64,000 bases of DNA from Haberlea rhodopensis (GCA_907163345.1 CAJQUN010000002.1:45175754-45239753); one strand, 5' to 3'; counted from the stretch's first letter, positions 45,882-58,979 are shown. The notes: a model not told the origin generated them from the letters alone. Translations and numbers: made by a program.

Positions 45882-47139
45882 GTGTGTATTCGTTATAGAG
45901 ATTGAATGACTTTTTAATGACTTTTTTTAACTGATAGACTTTTATAAAGTTGATAAATTTCTATTGACTTTTATAGAATCTTACATAGTTATAAAAAGAT
46001 TTCTATTGACTTTTGTGGACGTTTTCATAGAAATTTGTGGAACTTTATTTCAAAATTTCAGATATTTATAAAAATTTTCATAGAATTATGTAGACTTTGT
46101 AACTTCTTTTTATGAAATTCCATGACTCTGGTAACATATACTTATATCTTTCTTTTTTTTATCAATTTCTTTGAAATAGCAATTGAACATGTGTAAAATT
46201 TAACAAGTAAATAATTAATTAGCAATAACAAGTTCAGTTATAAATAAAACGTTCAAAATCCAAAAATAATATTATTGTATAATCCAAAAGCTGAGAATTC
46301 GTACCAGATCAATAATTACATACAATTCAAAACAATACAAATAAATTTTTTAACATAGTTGAATTCGTCATGGTTTCATTATTTCTTGAAACAAATAAAT
46401 TATATCATTTTTTATCTGAGTCTCAAAATAAATATAAATCGACCATACACAAAAAATATTAAAAAAATAAGAAAACCAATCGATTATTACCTATAAATTA
46501 ATGACTCAAACTTATCTTTTTGTTAAATGGATTTGCAAAGACTTGGCATTTATATACTACGCAATCATAATTTCAAAACTTATGTTTTAAGAAAAGTAAA
46601 TAATCACAAATTATTTAAATAATCCACTATTAACAATAAATAATAAAAACAATAAAAATGTGAAACATGATGCTAACAACAGGAGAGAGATAGTGAAAGA
46701 TCACACAGACACGTGGATAAGGAAAGTCATTAACTCAATAAAGAACCCAGGAGAGAGGAAGACGCGATAAAAATCCATACAAATCTCTAGGGTGAATCAG
46801 AGAGAATTATAGACTTTTTTTATTTGTACATAAAGCTTTTAAGGTTTGTATATAAAGAATTACATATAAGTAACTAAAAATTTATTGAAATTTGGATATA
46901 TATAAACTTTATGGACTTATAAAAAAGTCATGTTTGAATATCATATGACTTTTAAAAACTCTACAACTCTATATAAGTCTATTTTGAATACCAGTAAACT
47001 TGTATAAAGTATATAAAAATGTAGATTGAATATCAATATACTTTCATAGATTATACAAAAGTCTAGATTGAATAACTTTAGATTTTAAACTCCATAAAAG
47101 TCATTAAAAATTCAATAAAATCTTCAATCAATACACCCA
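45882..47139. mobile_element. 1.26-kb terminal-inverted-repeat element
   Basis: The left arm begins GTGTGTATTCGTTATAGAGATTGAATG followed by ACTTTTTAATGACTTTT. The right end reversed reads GGGTGTATTGATTGAAGATT then TTATTGAATTTTTAATGACTTTT. Both arms (45882-46140, 46800-47139) consist of TATAAAAGTC/GACTTTTATA-type units, giving long inverted repeats around an AT-rich core. No transposase is present. No sure target-site duplication was found; it is a MITE or non-autonomous DNA transposon. Confidence 0.6.
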
Positions 47140-47375
47140 CGTTGGTCAAAGTGATTATTAAAGGAACGTTAAGAGTGTTATTAGTTAGAGTAAGAAATTA
47201 GTATATAACTGGGAAAACATGATGTTGGAGAAAGTAGGGTATTTTAATAACAATTAGGACAAATTTAGGCACATTATTGATAAACTTGTCATTTGATACC
47301 ATCTTCTTTGAAATGTGAAAAAGAAATATTTCATTTTGATAAAAGGCAAATGTTGGGATTCGTATAATTATGATA
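47140..47375. other. AT-rich intergenic DNA
   Basis: Nothing supported. This was the insertion target of the next element (duplicated site GTTGT at 47376-47380). Confidence 0.5.
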
Positions 47376-47380
47376 GTTGT
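47376..47380. other. Target-site duplication GTTGT (left)
   Basis: Repeated at 57136-57140 directly after the second LTR. Confidence 0.93.
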
Positions 47381-47983
47381 TGATGTCATATGATGAATCA
47401 GTTTTCTCGGGTAAAATTTCCCGCAAGTACCGAACATAAATATCCCGAAGACATAACCCCGAGCACAAGGTACCCAAACATGACTAAACTCTTCTCGGCT
47501 TTTTGGTCAAAACTGCAGCGGAAGACTCGGATATAACTGACAAATTAATAGGTGCGGACGAACGTGCGTTAATTGCGCACGGATTTCTCGGACATATCTT
47601 GAGCCCATGACGTCGTGATCAAGGGAGAGCATGCCCTAGATTTGGCGCTCCTCAACCGCCATGTTTTGCACTATAAATACCACCCCCACCATCACACTTA
47701 AGGGGTTGGATTTCTCTGGCAAGAAAAATACTAGGAGATTATATCATACAGTCTATTCGGTCTTCTCTTTGTTTTTTTCATTATTCTTGTTTAAAGTTTA
47801 TTATCCGTATTTCGTGTCAAAGTCCTATAACAAACCAATATTTATAGTAAAGAATTTATATTGGACAGAGTCTCTTGGTTTTTCCTTCTTCTTGAGGGTT
47901 TTCCAAGTAAAAAAACTGTGGTCTCTTCTTAATTTTCCGTCGCACATACTCTATCCAAATACAGAGAATTTATGATCACATCA
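47381..47983 (+). repeat. 5' LTR of the older Tat-like element
   Basis: 603 bp. CTATAAATAC at 47671-47680 is the likely TATA box. It keeps a TTTCCCGCAAG segment near 47418 that is missing from the 56542 LTR but present in the 59345 copy. Confidence 0.92.
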
Positions 47984-48003
47984 TTGGCACCGTCTGTGGG
48001 AAG
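47984..48003 (+). other. Primer-binding site
   Basis: TTGGCACCGTCTGTGGGAAG abuts the 5' LTR. One transition separates it from the site of the 12-kb element (GGCGCC to GGCACC). Confidence 0.8.
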
Positions 48004-48048
48004 TTTTTGTGTTAAGACGTTGAAGTAGGAATGTATTTTACAAAAGAA

Positions 48049-49948
48049 TGACTGGAAGTAGAGGTCGGGGACAATATTCAAGAGGGCACGCCTCACATCC
48101 CCCGCCACATTCATCCCCATTACGCGAAGGAGAATCTGAGGATGTGGAATCACCACATAACAATCCCCCCCCCCCCCCCCCCCAACTAATCCTCCAGTAT
48201 TTCCCCCATGGGATATCCCTGGAGTAACTCACCAAAGTTATTGCAAGAACCGTACGTGAGGTCATGAAACAATTCATGAGCCCACCTCCAAGTGTGAAAA
48301 TAAATGAAGAGGAAGATCTGGCTTCCACGGAAGGGCAAGAGGATGAGAACAAAGAGGGTGAATATCTCTCCAGTCAAATAGGAGAAAAAGTAATAAAACT
48401 TTACATCACCAAATGGAAGACATAAAGGATGAGTTACCACAAATGCGCAACAAAATTGAAGGTCGGACTTCTTCCGCTAGGATGGGTACTCCATTCTCAC
48501 CCGAAGTCCTCGATGATCCCCTCCCATCAAATTTCCAAACATTGAGTGTTGGAAATTATGATGGCAGTGAAGACCCCGAGGAATATTTGTCACGATTTGA
48601 GAATGCTTCACTCTTTCATTAACTCAAGTATGGAGTAAAATGTAAGGTGTTCCTGACCACTCTAGCGGGCGCAGCGCAATCCTGATTTAATCAGTTGCCT
48701 TCTGGTATTATAAACACATTCTCAAGGTTCAGCTCATTTTTCTTACATCAATTTGTGAGGAGTAGGAGTTGCAAAAGTACAACTCTCAGCTTGTTCGGCC
48801 TCAACCAGATGGAGAAAGACTCAGTTCGAGTCTTTTTGAAGAGATTTAATCAAGCTTGCCTTGATATTCCTCATATCACACTGGAGATACTTGTTAGGCT
48901 GTCAGCGCCTTTACCCAAGTGCTGCGAGAAGGAGATCTTTTTAGATCACTGGCCAAGAAGCCTCCATCCGACTATGATGAACTATTGGGAAGGGCTTCTA
49001 AGTATATTAATTTTGGAAGAGGCCCAGAAAATGAAACAGAGGAAAGACCTGAAGCCCGGAGGAGAATCGGGCAGAAAAAATAAACAATTTGAACCACCGA
49101 AAAGAAGCCTTGAACAATACCTCCCGATGAGACAACCAAGAGAGGTAGCTATGAATCAAATGGATCCGAAGAGAGGCCGAGGAGGATAGTTCTGAGGACG
49201 TTGAGGAAACATGACTGGGGGGAGACAAGAGCCAAATGTTGGGCCAGTATTTAACAAACCTCCTCCTCGGAATAATGCTAATCCGGGGAGGGGATACCTA
49301 AGCCCATACCATGGGCAGTAAGAGGGGAGAGACAAGAGGAGGATGGCATCCAAGCTGTGGGGGAGGTGGTGAACAATGTTCCTAACCGATGAACTATACA
49401 TATGATTTTTGGCAGGCTATCAGGAGGAGATTCTAATCGAGCAAGAACGAGTTATGCTCGGAAACTGCAGGTGATGTCAATTACCCCAGGTAACACGGCC
49501 ACAGGACCATCAATTTCTTTCGACCGAAGATCTGCAAGGGATCTTTTCGCCCATGATGGCGCGTTGGTTATTTCTTCCACGGTAGCCAACTATAAAGTGC
49601 ATAGAATCTTTGTGTATACAGGAAGTTCAGCCAATGTGCTTTTCCTAAGTACACCGACCCAGGTGGAGTTGGGGAGCATGTCCATACAAAGGGTGAATAC
49701 TTCTCTTCACCGATTCGCGGGAGAGATTGTAAGTCTGGTGGGACAAGTTTCTTTACCAGTTACATTGGGTGAGGAACCAAGGACGAAGACCAAGATGATC
49801 AATTTTCTCATAATAGACGCTCCTTCCTTGTACAACATAATTTTGGGCCGACCAGCCCTAGCTGCTTTTCAGGCAGTGGCATATACTTATCTTCTAAAGA
49901 TGAAGTTCCCTGTAGGCGAGGAAATTGTACGAGTATGAGAAAATCAAA
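48049..49948 (+). pseudogene. Gag and protease of the older Tat-like element
   Basis: An ATG at 48049 starts MTGSRGRGQYSRGH, followed by a run of about 20 C at 48165-48183 and then frame loss. Gag homology resumes at 48413 (LSVGNYDGSEDPEEYLSRFE) with stops near 48620 and 48686 and frameshifts near 48900. The position of the RGG segment (49180-49400) is heavily damaged, but no CCHC knuckle is seen. In the protease part (49402-49938) the active site reads FVYTGSSANVLF, so the catalytic aspartate is tyrosine and the following D is N. Confidence 0.88.
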
Positions 49949-50183
49949 ATTCCTCTAGGAAATTTTATGTTCAGGAGTTGAGGCAAGAGAAGGGACAGAA
50001 GAAAGGGGCTGGGAAACGAGGGGACAATAGTAAAAGGAAACGAGAAAAGCTCGATGAGGTTGAGGAACGTGTAGTTCTGAATTTCTCACAATCGAGCTGG
50101 GACACCCGACTAAGACCACCAGAGTGGGTTCCCAATTAGATCTAGAATTACAAAAAATAAGTGATTGATCACTTAATCAAAAT

Positions 50184-51530
50184 GTGGACGTGTCCGCTTG
50201 GAGTACTGCTAATCTGACCGGGGTAAATCTAGAAATTGTCAAGCACCATCTCAACGTTGACCCTAATGCTCGGGAAATTAAGCAGAAGATGAGGAATTTT
50301 GGACCTGAGAATGATGCGATTATTGTTAAGCAAGTGGTAGAATTGTTGATAACTGACCACGTGCGGGAAATTAGTTTTCCTACATGGTTTTCAAATGTGG
50401 TTTTAGTACCCAAATCAGAAGATAAATGGCGAATGTGTGTGGATTTCCAAGACGTGAATAAGGCATGCCCTAAAGATTGTTACTCGTTGCCAAGGATTGA
50501 TCAGCTGGTGGATTCCACCGTCGGTCATGAGCTGCTCTGTCTTATGAATGCATTTCAGGGATACCATCAGGTCCCTTTGGCACAAGAAGATCAACAAAAA
50601 GTAAGCTTCATTACAGCATGGAAACTTTTTGTTACGTTGTCATGCCCTTTGGTATAAAAAATACTGGTGCCACCTATCAAAGGTTAATGGACAAAATATT
50701 CAAAGATCAGATAGGACGGAACATAGAAGTATATGTAGATGATGTCCTTATTAAGATTAAGAGGGCACAAAATCTAATTGAGGATATGGAAGAAGTATTC
50801 GGCACTTTATGGATATTTGACATGAAGTTGAATCCTGCTAAGTGCACGTTCGGAATACATAGTGGGAAGTTCTTGGGAGACATGGTCACTGAGAGAGGTT
50901 GTTGAGGTCAACCCAGAGAAAATAATAGCAATCCAGGAGATGACCTTGAATGAAGTACAAAGGCTAGCACAGAGAATAGCTGCATTAAGTCGGTTCATAG
51001 CTCAATCAGTCGATAAGAGCTTGCCCTTCTTTAAAGCATTAAGGCAAGGTGTATGGTTCGAATGGAATAATTAGTGTCAAGAGGCCTTCGAACATTTGAA
51101 AGATTATCTAGCTCGATTGCCATTAATGAATAAACTCGGGCAGAATGAGACCCTCCTCATCTATCTATATGTGACCAAGGAGGGCATCAATTCGGTATTG
51201 TCAGAGAGAAGTCAGGGGCTGCAAGGAGCAGAGCATAGGTACCCCGAGGTTGAAAAGTTGGATTTAGCTCTCATAACTACAGCAAGAAGGCTTCTGTTCA
51301 TGGTGGTGACAAGCACTCGCTTGCGAAAGCTATTATCTAAGGCAAAAATATCAGGGTGAATGGTGAAATGGGCCACCGAGCTGAGTGAGCTCGACATTAC
51401 TTACCAGCCTCGAACTACCATCAAAGCTCAAGCATTATCAGATTTTCTGGTAGAGGTCACCCATACCACCGAAGAAAAGGAATTGAATCTTTATATAGGT
51501 GGATAGTCCACTCAGTTGAGAAGTGGTGCA
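50184..51530 (+). pseudogene. RT and first RNase H of the older Tat-like element
   Basis: 50184-50657 holds CVDFQDVNKACPKDCYSLPR and the GYHQVPLAQED segment. A frameshift follows, then 50618-50905 holds MPFGIKNTGATYQRLMDKIF and YVDDVLIKIK. After another shift 50862-51074 has LNEVQRLAQRIAALSRFIAQ. The degenerate first RNase H (51096-51500) lacks the DAS and TDH motifs, as in the 12-kb element. It preserves the GTGTGTGG sequence where the younger copy has lost two bases. Confidence 0.88.
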
Positions 51531-53165
51531 ATGTCGTTCTCATCAGTCCTGGGAGAGAAGAAATTAGAATAGCCATTCAGTTCGGGTTTCATTCCTCAAA
51601 TAATGAAGCTAAATTCGAATCTCTCATCTCAGGCCTTCGAATAGCGTTGGACGATGGAGCTCGAAAAATAATAACATTTATGGACTCCATGCTCGTGGTT
51701 CAATAAGTGAACGGAATGTATAAAGTAAAAGAAGAAAAGTTGAAGAAGTACGTGGAAACAGCTCGGACATTGATAAGTCAATTTCAGGAAATGAAATTGA
51801 CACGGGTGCCTAGAGAGGAAAATAGCTGAGCCGATGAGCTGGCAAAATTGGCTAGCTCAATCCACGAATGGAAGAAAGGAAATTTGTTGGTGCAAGAGCT
51901 CTTGGTCTCCCATATATCCATCAATAGCATAATGAATTGAACCATGTATTATGGTAGACTCACGAGAACAGATTATTAAATTTCTGAAGACTAAGGTTTT
52001 GCCATATGATCTGAAAGAGGCTGCTCGGGTGAAGAGAATGGAGAATCGATTTGTACTGATCGAAGGCAAGCTATTCAAAAGGGGCTTCTCAATCCCTTTC
52101 TTACAATGCACTTCGGTCCAAGAGGGGGAGCATTTAATGAAAGAAATTCATGAAGGCGGGTATGTAAATCATCTCGGGGCCAATATGCTATATCAGAAGG
52201 CAAATCGAGCGGGATATTACTGGCCTACGCTGAAGAGTGATGCTGAGAGGATTGTGAGGAAATGCAACAAAAGCCAGAAGCATGCCAATTTATCCCATAT
52301 ACCTGTAGAAGTTCTGAATAGCGGTGACATTTCTTGTCCTTTCGACCAATGGGGAATGGATATTGTGGGACATTTTCCCCCAACAAGTGGACAAAGAAAG
52401 TTTCTTGTGGTAGTAGTTGAATACTTCACCAAATGGGTAGAGGCCGAACCCCTAGCAAAAATCACTGAGGATGAGGTTCTCAAGTTCTTATGGAAAAACA
52501 TAGTATGCTGGTTCGGGATACTGATGAGACTAATTTCTGGCAATTGAAGGCAATTCCAGGGAAAGAGAGTACAAGAATGATGGAAGGATATGAAAATCAA
52601 GCAAGTGTTCACTTCAATAGCTTATCCTCAATCTAACGGACAAGCGGATGTGACTAATCGGATCTTACTGCACGTGATTAAAACAAGATTGGAAGGAGCT
52701 CGAGGGGCATGGGTGGATGAATTACCTGGTGTTCTATGGGCATATCGAACAACACCTCGGGTATCCACGGGAGAAAACCCATATAGTCTAGTGTATGGTT
52801 CGGAAGCTCTTATCCCTGCTGAGATCGGGTTAGAATCTCTTCACGTGCAGTGTTATAATCCTGAGCATAATGAAGAAATAAGGAAGCTGTAGTTAGACGG
52901 GGTAGACTAATTAAAGGAAAGAGCTGCTGAGTGAGTTGAGATGTACAAGATAAAGTTACTAATGCATACAACCGAAGATTCGCCCAAGAGCATTCCAGGT
53001 CGGAGATCTTGTGTTATGAAAAACTAATCCAACTGGCGACGTGAAGAAACTAGCACCAAAATGGGAGTGCCCTTAAAAAGTGTAAGTGGTGATAGAACGC
53101 GGATCGTACAGACTAATAGATCAGCAAGGCCGTGAAGGCCTTGGAATGTTCATAATTTAAAGATA
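51531..53165 (+). pseudogene. Second RNase H and integrase of the older Tat-like element
   Basis: The second RNase H is in fragments (51580-51860), with a stop in the VVQ*V segment. Integrase 51951-52547 has HEGGYVNHLGANMLYQ and CNKSQKHAN. The first cysteine of the finger is present and the second is serine. WGMDIVGHFPP follows. ISDNG is broken (ISGN, then a stop). 52590-52892 has VFTSIAYPQSNGQADVTNRI, where the catalytic glutamate is aspartate. The rest decays to about 53165. Confidence 0.88.
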
Positions 53166-53229
53166 TTTTTCATATGATGTTTTAATTATTATCTTTATTT
53201 ATGAATTTAGTATCAATAAAATAAAGTTG

Positions 53230-54210
53230 TTTTTATGATGCTTGTTCGGAATTTTGTTAGTTTACTCGTGGGATCGGGATGTTTGGTCCACATTTAAACC
53301 TAAAAAATTAGCTAAGTTATTGTGCTCGGGATGACCGAGCTTGTTCAGAATTTTGTTAGTTTACTCGCAGGATCGGGATGTTTGGTCCATCTTTAAACCT
53401 AACAAATTGCCTAAGATATTGTGCTCGGGGTGATCAAGCTTTTCGGAATTTTGTAAGTTTACTCGTGGGATCGGGATGTTTGGTCCACGTTTAAACCTAA
53501 AAAATTGCCTATGTTATTGTGCTCGGGATGATCGAGCTTGTTCGGAATTTTGTTAGTTTACTTGTAGGATCGGGATGTTTGGTCCATGTTTAAACCTAAA
53601 AATTGCCTAAGTTATTGTGCTCGGGATGATCGAGCTTGTTTGGAATTTTGTTAGTTTACTCGTGGGATCGGGATGTTTGATCCACGTTTAAACCAAAAAA
53701 ATTACCTAAGTTATTGTGCTCGAGGTGATCGAGCTTGTTCGAAATTTTGTTACTTTACTCATGGGATCGGGATGTTTGGTCCACGTTTAAACCTAAAAAA
53801 TTGCTTAAGTTATTGTGCTCGGGATGATTGAGCTTGTTCGGAATTTTGTTAGTTTACACGTGAGATCGGGATGTTTGGTCCACGTTTAAACCTAAAAAAG
53901 TGCCTTATTGTGCTCGGGATGATCGAGCTTGTACGGAATTTTGTTAGTTTACTTGTGGGATCGGGATGTTTGGTCCATGTTTAAACCTAAAAATTGCCTA
54001 AGTTATTGTGCTTGGGAAGATCGAGCTTTTTCGGAATTTTGTTAGTTTACTCGTGGGGTCGGGATGTTTGGTCCACATTTAAACCTAAAAAATTTCCTAA
54101 GTTATTATGCTCGGGATGATCAAGATTGTTCGGAATTTTGTTAATTTACTTGTAGGATCAGGATGTTTGGTTCATGTTTAAATCTAAATAATTGCATAAG
54201 TGTTGGGGAT
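53230..54210. repeat. Minisatellite array, about 98-bp unit
   Basis: About ten copies of a unit with GGATCGGGATGTTTGGTCCA, CGTTTAAACCTAAAAAATTG and GTGCTCGGGATGATCGAGCTTG. The core GATCGGGATGTTTGGTC..CGTTTAAAC is the reverse complement of the 54-bp unit at 10465-13215. The array therefore sits at the homologous place (between pol and the antisense gene) but has a different period. Confidence 0.9.
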
Positions 54211-54297
54211 CGGATTCAGACAACAAATTGCATAAAAGTGTTTCATTCAAGAAGATATTACATAAGCAAAGCATAAAACGAAAAAGGCAATCCTACT

Positions 54298-56203
54298 CTA
54301 CGGCTCAAAGAGCTCCGGAGGGAGGCTTTCCAGAGCAGCCCCTTGATCGAGGAAGTCCTTCGGAGCTCCCTCAAGTGGGTAACCCTTCGCCTCAAATTGA
54401 TGAGCACATGCCTCAAACCCATGATCAAAGAACTTTGAGACGCGGTCGGCCACCATGTTGCTATACTCCTCGGACTTCAAAAAGTCATCTTTCTCCTTGA
54501 GCCAGACCTCCTCTATTTGAGCATCAACAGAGGACTTCTCATGCGCAAGTTGCTCGGAGAGGGTCTTGTATTGCTCTGAAAGGGTCTTGTTGGCATCTTC
54601 GAGGTCAGCTGACCTCTTGCGCTCGTCTTCTAGGGCCTTTTGCGCCTTCTCATGAGCATTCTCCACATAGTATGCCGCTGCTCGAGTAATCCCACACTCT
54701 TCTTCAGGTCCTCACACATTCTCTGAAGTTGGTTAGTCTCATTACGCCGACTAGCAACCTCTAAGAGGACAGAGTGGAATCTGGTCAGGAGCTCACATGC
54801 CTTCATGTGGTCCTGCATAAAAACATAAGTAGTAAGTATACCAAATATATGTACTTAAAAAGTTTTCAATAAAAGAAAATTACATTGACAAAATATGTGG
54901 AGAAGTCATTCACCAAGTTGTTGAAAGCCAGCTCCCCAAGATGCTTGCGGTCAGGGGTGTTGGGAGAAAAGCATATTATAGATTGGGAAATTTTGGGATC
55001 TGATTTTTTTTTCAAAAGGGGTACATGGGGAGAATAGTCCCAAGTAGGTATGTGGTATCTCGAGGTGGGCCTATGACTACTCGGACCGCTAAGAGTAGGT
55101 TGGGAAGAAGCTCGGAGTGCAGAGTGATGTCATTTATCGAAGAGGCGCGAGGAACGTGGGTAGGATCAGCAGTTGGAGGTGGAGGAACAGTGGACCCTGA
55201 TGCTTGCTTGGAAGCTTGGCCCCTCTGGGACTTAGCCTTCAGGTTCTCAGTCATCCAAGCCTTCATCATCTTTGTCTCTGTACAAAACAAGTAGAGGTTA
55301 GTCTAAGCGGGTTAATCAAAATCTACAAGTAAACGAAAGTTCTCAGAACATTCACCAAGGGGCATTTGCAAGGATGCACCCTTTGGGCTCAGCAAGAACG
55401 AGTATAGCAATCCGTCGTCAACCAGCTTCGCCAGATTATAGGACTGGGCGCCAAGTTTACAACGAACCAATAGATACGGTTCCCTCGCATGGTCACCCTT
55501 AATTGAATTGCTCTTTGGGGGGGTTCTTTCTCCACTTCGTGGGATAATCCCAAGGCTAGAGTGGATGAGCAAAAAAGTAGAACTTCTTCTAGTATTTTAT
55601 TGACGAGGTGTAGTTCTTGAGAAAACCAACCCTCGTTCGGGAATAAAAGTAAAAAAGGTCGATCTACTTCTTATATAATTGAAAAAAACAATGAAAGAGT
55701 TCGGGTGTAGGGGTAAAACCCAAAAAAGAAAGGACAATGAAAAAGCCATCCAACAATCTATAACTGTTGGGAAATAGTTGGCTAAGGGAAACAACAAAAT
55801 AGGAGGCAACTTCAAGAAAGAAAGAGGGGATAGGAAAGCGAAGGCCCCCTCGAAGTTGATATAAGTAAAAGGGAAAATAGCCCTCGAGGGGCAGATGGGG
55901 ACGAGACCCTAAGGAGGAGCAATAATGGAAGTCCCTCAGAAATCTCTCATTTAGTCCGGATGTTGGATAGACGTTGACCCGTCCGAATCATGGACTCGAA
56001 AACTTCGAACCAACGGACTTGGTCCGCCACCAAGTCTTGCTCCATAATGGCCTGCTCATTCTCCTTTCGAGTAGCCGAAGAATTCGATGAGCTTAACGTC
56101 TCCTCGATATCCGAGGAGGGGGAAGAGTGGCAGCTCTTTCTCCAGTATACGTGTTGTGCTGATCTATTTCCCTCATGGAAGAATCATCTGAAGAGGAAGT
56201 CAT
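54298..56203 (-). pseudogene. Antisense gene of the older Tat-like element
   Basis: The ATG at 56203 gives MTSSSDDSS, like MSSSDD at 8210. The middle is damaged but FIVFF and YFYSRTRVGFLKNY-type text (about 55600-55700, two frames) corresponds to the same domain. QSYNLAKLVDDGLLYSFLLS (near 55400) matches CFNLGELIDDGLLYLFQLS. The C-terminus 54666-54298 keeps the coiled coil (LEDANKTLSEQYKTLSEQLA) and the SEEYSNMVADRVSKFFDHGF tail. Intron positions correspond to those of the 8210-10309 gene. TATA at 56311-56320. Confidence 0.8.
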
Positions 56204-56310
56204 ACTTGGTAAATTAATGCTCGAGAGTCCTGAAGATCAGTTGCTCGTTAGTCTGAAGCTAGCTCGGGGGGAATTTGAAGCAAACAGTGAAAATGACAGA
56301 AGTGAGACGG

Positions 56311-56320
56311 GTATTTATAG
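56311..56320 (-). promoter_or_regulatory. TATA box of the antisense gene (older element)
   Basis: CTATAAATAC on the minus strand, 108 bp before the ATG. It parallels 8089-8098 in the other element. Confidence 0.6.
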
Positions 56321-56541
56321 GCAGGGCCAGCTGAATCGTCTGATAATCAGTGCCGTTCAATAAAATTTGGATGGACGGTTATAGATTGACCTCGGGAAAC
56401 AAAACATCGGGAAAATTTTCAAATTTCGAGCTGCAAAAAAGGGTGGCAAAAAACCCCCTAGCAGGTCAAACCAAAATTTTACCCGAAGACGATAAAACAA
56501 AACTTCAATATTCTCGTCCTGCTTTACTTCAGGGGGTGATG

Positions 56542-57135
56542 TGATGTCATATGATAATCAGTTTCCTCGGGTTAAATTAGTACCGAACAGAAATATCCCG
56601 AAGACATAACCCCGAGCACAAGGTACCCGAACATCACTAAACCCTGCTCGGCTTTTTGGTCAAAACTGCAGCGGAAGACCCGGACATACATGACAAATTA
56701 ACGGGTGCGGACGAACGTGCGTTAATGGTGCATGAATTTCTTGGACACGTCTTGAGCCCATGACGACGTGATCAATGGAGATCATGTCCCATATTTGGAG
56801 CTTCTCAACCGCCGTGTTTTGCACTATAAATACCACCCGCCATCACACTTAAGGGGTTGGATTTTTCTGGCACGAAATATACCGAGGAGATTATATCATA
56901 TAGTTTGTTCAGTCTTCTCTTTGTTTTTTCATTATTCTTGTTTAAAGTTTATTATTCGTATATCGTGTCAAAGTCCTGTAACAGTCCAATATTTATAGTG
57001 AAGAATTTATACTTGACAAGGTCTCGTGGTTTTTCCTTCATCTTGAGGGTTTTCCACGTAAAAAATTGTTGTGTCTCTTATTAATTTTCTGCCGCACATA
57101 CTTTATCCAAACACAGAGAATTTAGGATCACATCA
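56542..57135 (+). repeat. 3' LTR of the older Tat-like element
   Basis: 594 bp, preceded by a GGGGGTGATG polypurine stretch and followed by GTTGT. TATA at 56824-56833. It lies within unit A of the tandem duplication. Confidence 0.92.
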
Positions 57136-57140
57136 GTTGT

Positions 57141-58948
57141 ATTATGAATTTAAGGTTGATTAGGCTGGAAATGTGACTTCTTGCCTAACTCCCACCTACT
57201 TGATTTAATTTAATACAAGATTTACTTGGTTGTGTTTTTTTTTTTTTGTCCTCGTGCCTGCTATTGTCTTAGGGATGCCTTTTTTAATTACCTGCATATG
57301 TGATCCTAGAACATATTTAAAAGTAATATTTTGATTGTTATGTAAGTAATTAAGGGAGTGCGAAATTTGTATAAAATAAAAATTTTACTTAGGAGAGAAA
57401 TACAAAACACGATTTATAAGCGAATCGACAACCCCGGACGAAAACATCTTCGTCTTGAGTCCTTTATCTCTTCTTCAATGACAACAGTCGTCACTCTATG
57501 TTCTCCCCTTTAAAACCTAGCCAAAAAAGTCCATAAGAAGTTGTGTCCCCCGCCTTTTATAATCAAGACCGCATTAAATTTCGTGGGCATGAATCGCCTA
57601 GGAGCCTCAGGCACCGAAAAGGTTGCGCCATAGGCGCTTGCTCAATAATTTTGGCAAATTTATCTCCACTCATTGCCATACTGCAGGAATGTCGGTGCAT
57701 ATGAGCCATGTTTTCTACCTCGAAACCTTTTTTTCTTCACTTTTGGCACCCCAGGAGCAGGAGTATCGGTGCCTATGTGTGTCCACAATTTAAATTTCAG
57801 GCTCGGCGCCTATGGCAACGAATGTTGTAGGCGCTTAGGGTGCCTGGTCCTTTGCTTCAAATCTCTGGTTTCTTTTCTGTCTTCCTCCCTTGAGTCTTTT
57901 CATGTACTTTTCATCTCCATTAAAGCTCTTTTATCGTTCCAACTCATTCCCTGCCTGAATTCCTGTAAGACACAAAAACAACAACAAACAACATAATTCT
58001 GAACGATAACTAGCAGAAAATCTCAAACCTCATAACAAGTTTAGAAAATCTAAGTGCAAAATTGCACATCACCTATATGAAGAGCTCCATTGAGCAAACA
58101 ACACTCGGGATTTTGGGAGATACAAGTGGCCTATGGACTATTGCTTGATGGAGACTTGTCTTTGCATGATATACGATATATACGGTAAGATTAAATGGAT
58201 AAGAAACAATTTGAAATTCGGGCATATAATAATTTTATAGTGAAATAAGGGCTTTCTCTAACCTAATATATATATCATAGTAAAATTTAAGTTAATTATA
58301 CTTTTTAACTTAGAATATTTGGTGTTATAAAATTTGAAGTTATGGTGTAGACTATCTGATGATAATGTTAATCGTTACGGCAATGATGATCTGAAAAACC
58401 ACGAATAAACAGGTGAAAGGATAACTAAAATTTTCTCGACAATACTTCTTCAATTGCAGAAAATGAAAACAAATATATAGGCTAAGAATATATGTATAAG
58501 TCCTTTTTTTTAGAGGTAGATGGGCTAAATATTTTTCAGCACACTGCATAACAAACTCTCCAAAATATAGGTGATCACTTACCAACTGGACTAGGCATAT
58601 GAGCTCTGTAAAAGTCTCATTCTACACCTTATGAAAAGAGAATTTTAACCACCGTAGATTTTAAGACCTGAGCCGCTCAAAATTTCGGCTTCCATCATAC
58701 TTCTAGAAGAAATTAAACCATAAATAATCAATCAAAGAAAAACATTCACAACTATTAAGTTATTTCATTTGAATTTTCTTGTCATTTCGATCTGGATAAG
58801 CTTACGTGGAGTCCGTCCTTATATTATGTTTGTTCTCACTAAAAATAGAGGTTTTGATCGATTGATGAGTATGCTGGTGTTAGCCTACGAGTGCATGAGG
58901 AACACAAGAACGGGTGAACCATGAGCTAACACCCGGGCTCCCCTTTAA
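57141..58948. other. Flanking intergenic DNA, unit A
   Basis: No supported gene. Contains TAGGCGC/GGCGCC words (57590-57850). The frame at 57673-57996 recurs shifted and truncated in unit B, so it is not under obvious coding constraint. This was host flank at the time of insertion. Confidence 0.5.
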
Positions 58949-58979
58949 GAGTGTTGGGGCTCCTCGTTCTGTTGACCAG

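Larger units (their letters stand above)
47381..57135 (+). mobile_element. Older Tat-like Ty3/gypsy element, plus strand, 9,755 bp
   Basis: LTRs 47381-47983 and 56542-57135 with TGATGTCATATGA...ATCACATCA ends and TSD GTTGT. Its organisation is the same as the 12-kb element: primer site, gag-pro-RT-RH-RH-INT, minisatellite, antisense gene, polypurine tract. Proteins are recognisably homologous but full of stops and frameshifts. The LTRs differ at many positions, so it is much older. No functional product is expected. Confidence 0.93.
55125..58948. repeat. Tandem duplication unit A
   Basis: Contains the end of the antisense gene, the 3' LTR and 1.8 kb of flanking DNA. Everything except 55455-56497 reappears in order at 58978-62293. 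Confidence 0.85.

Noticed and set aside
48165..48183. Long poly-C run as a functional G-quadruplex or polypurine signal
   Set aside because: It lies inside decayed gag coding sequence of an old element. It more likely reflects slippage expansion or a sequencing difficulty.
57673..57996. Possible gene of 107 codons in the flank of the older element
   Set aside because: The duplicate in unit B does not keep the frame, there is no domain, and the upstream region shows no convincing promoter or splice structure.
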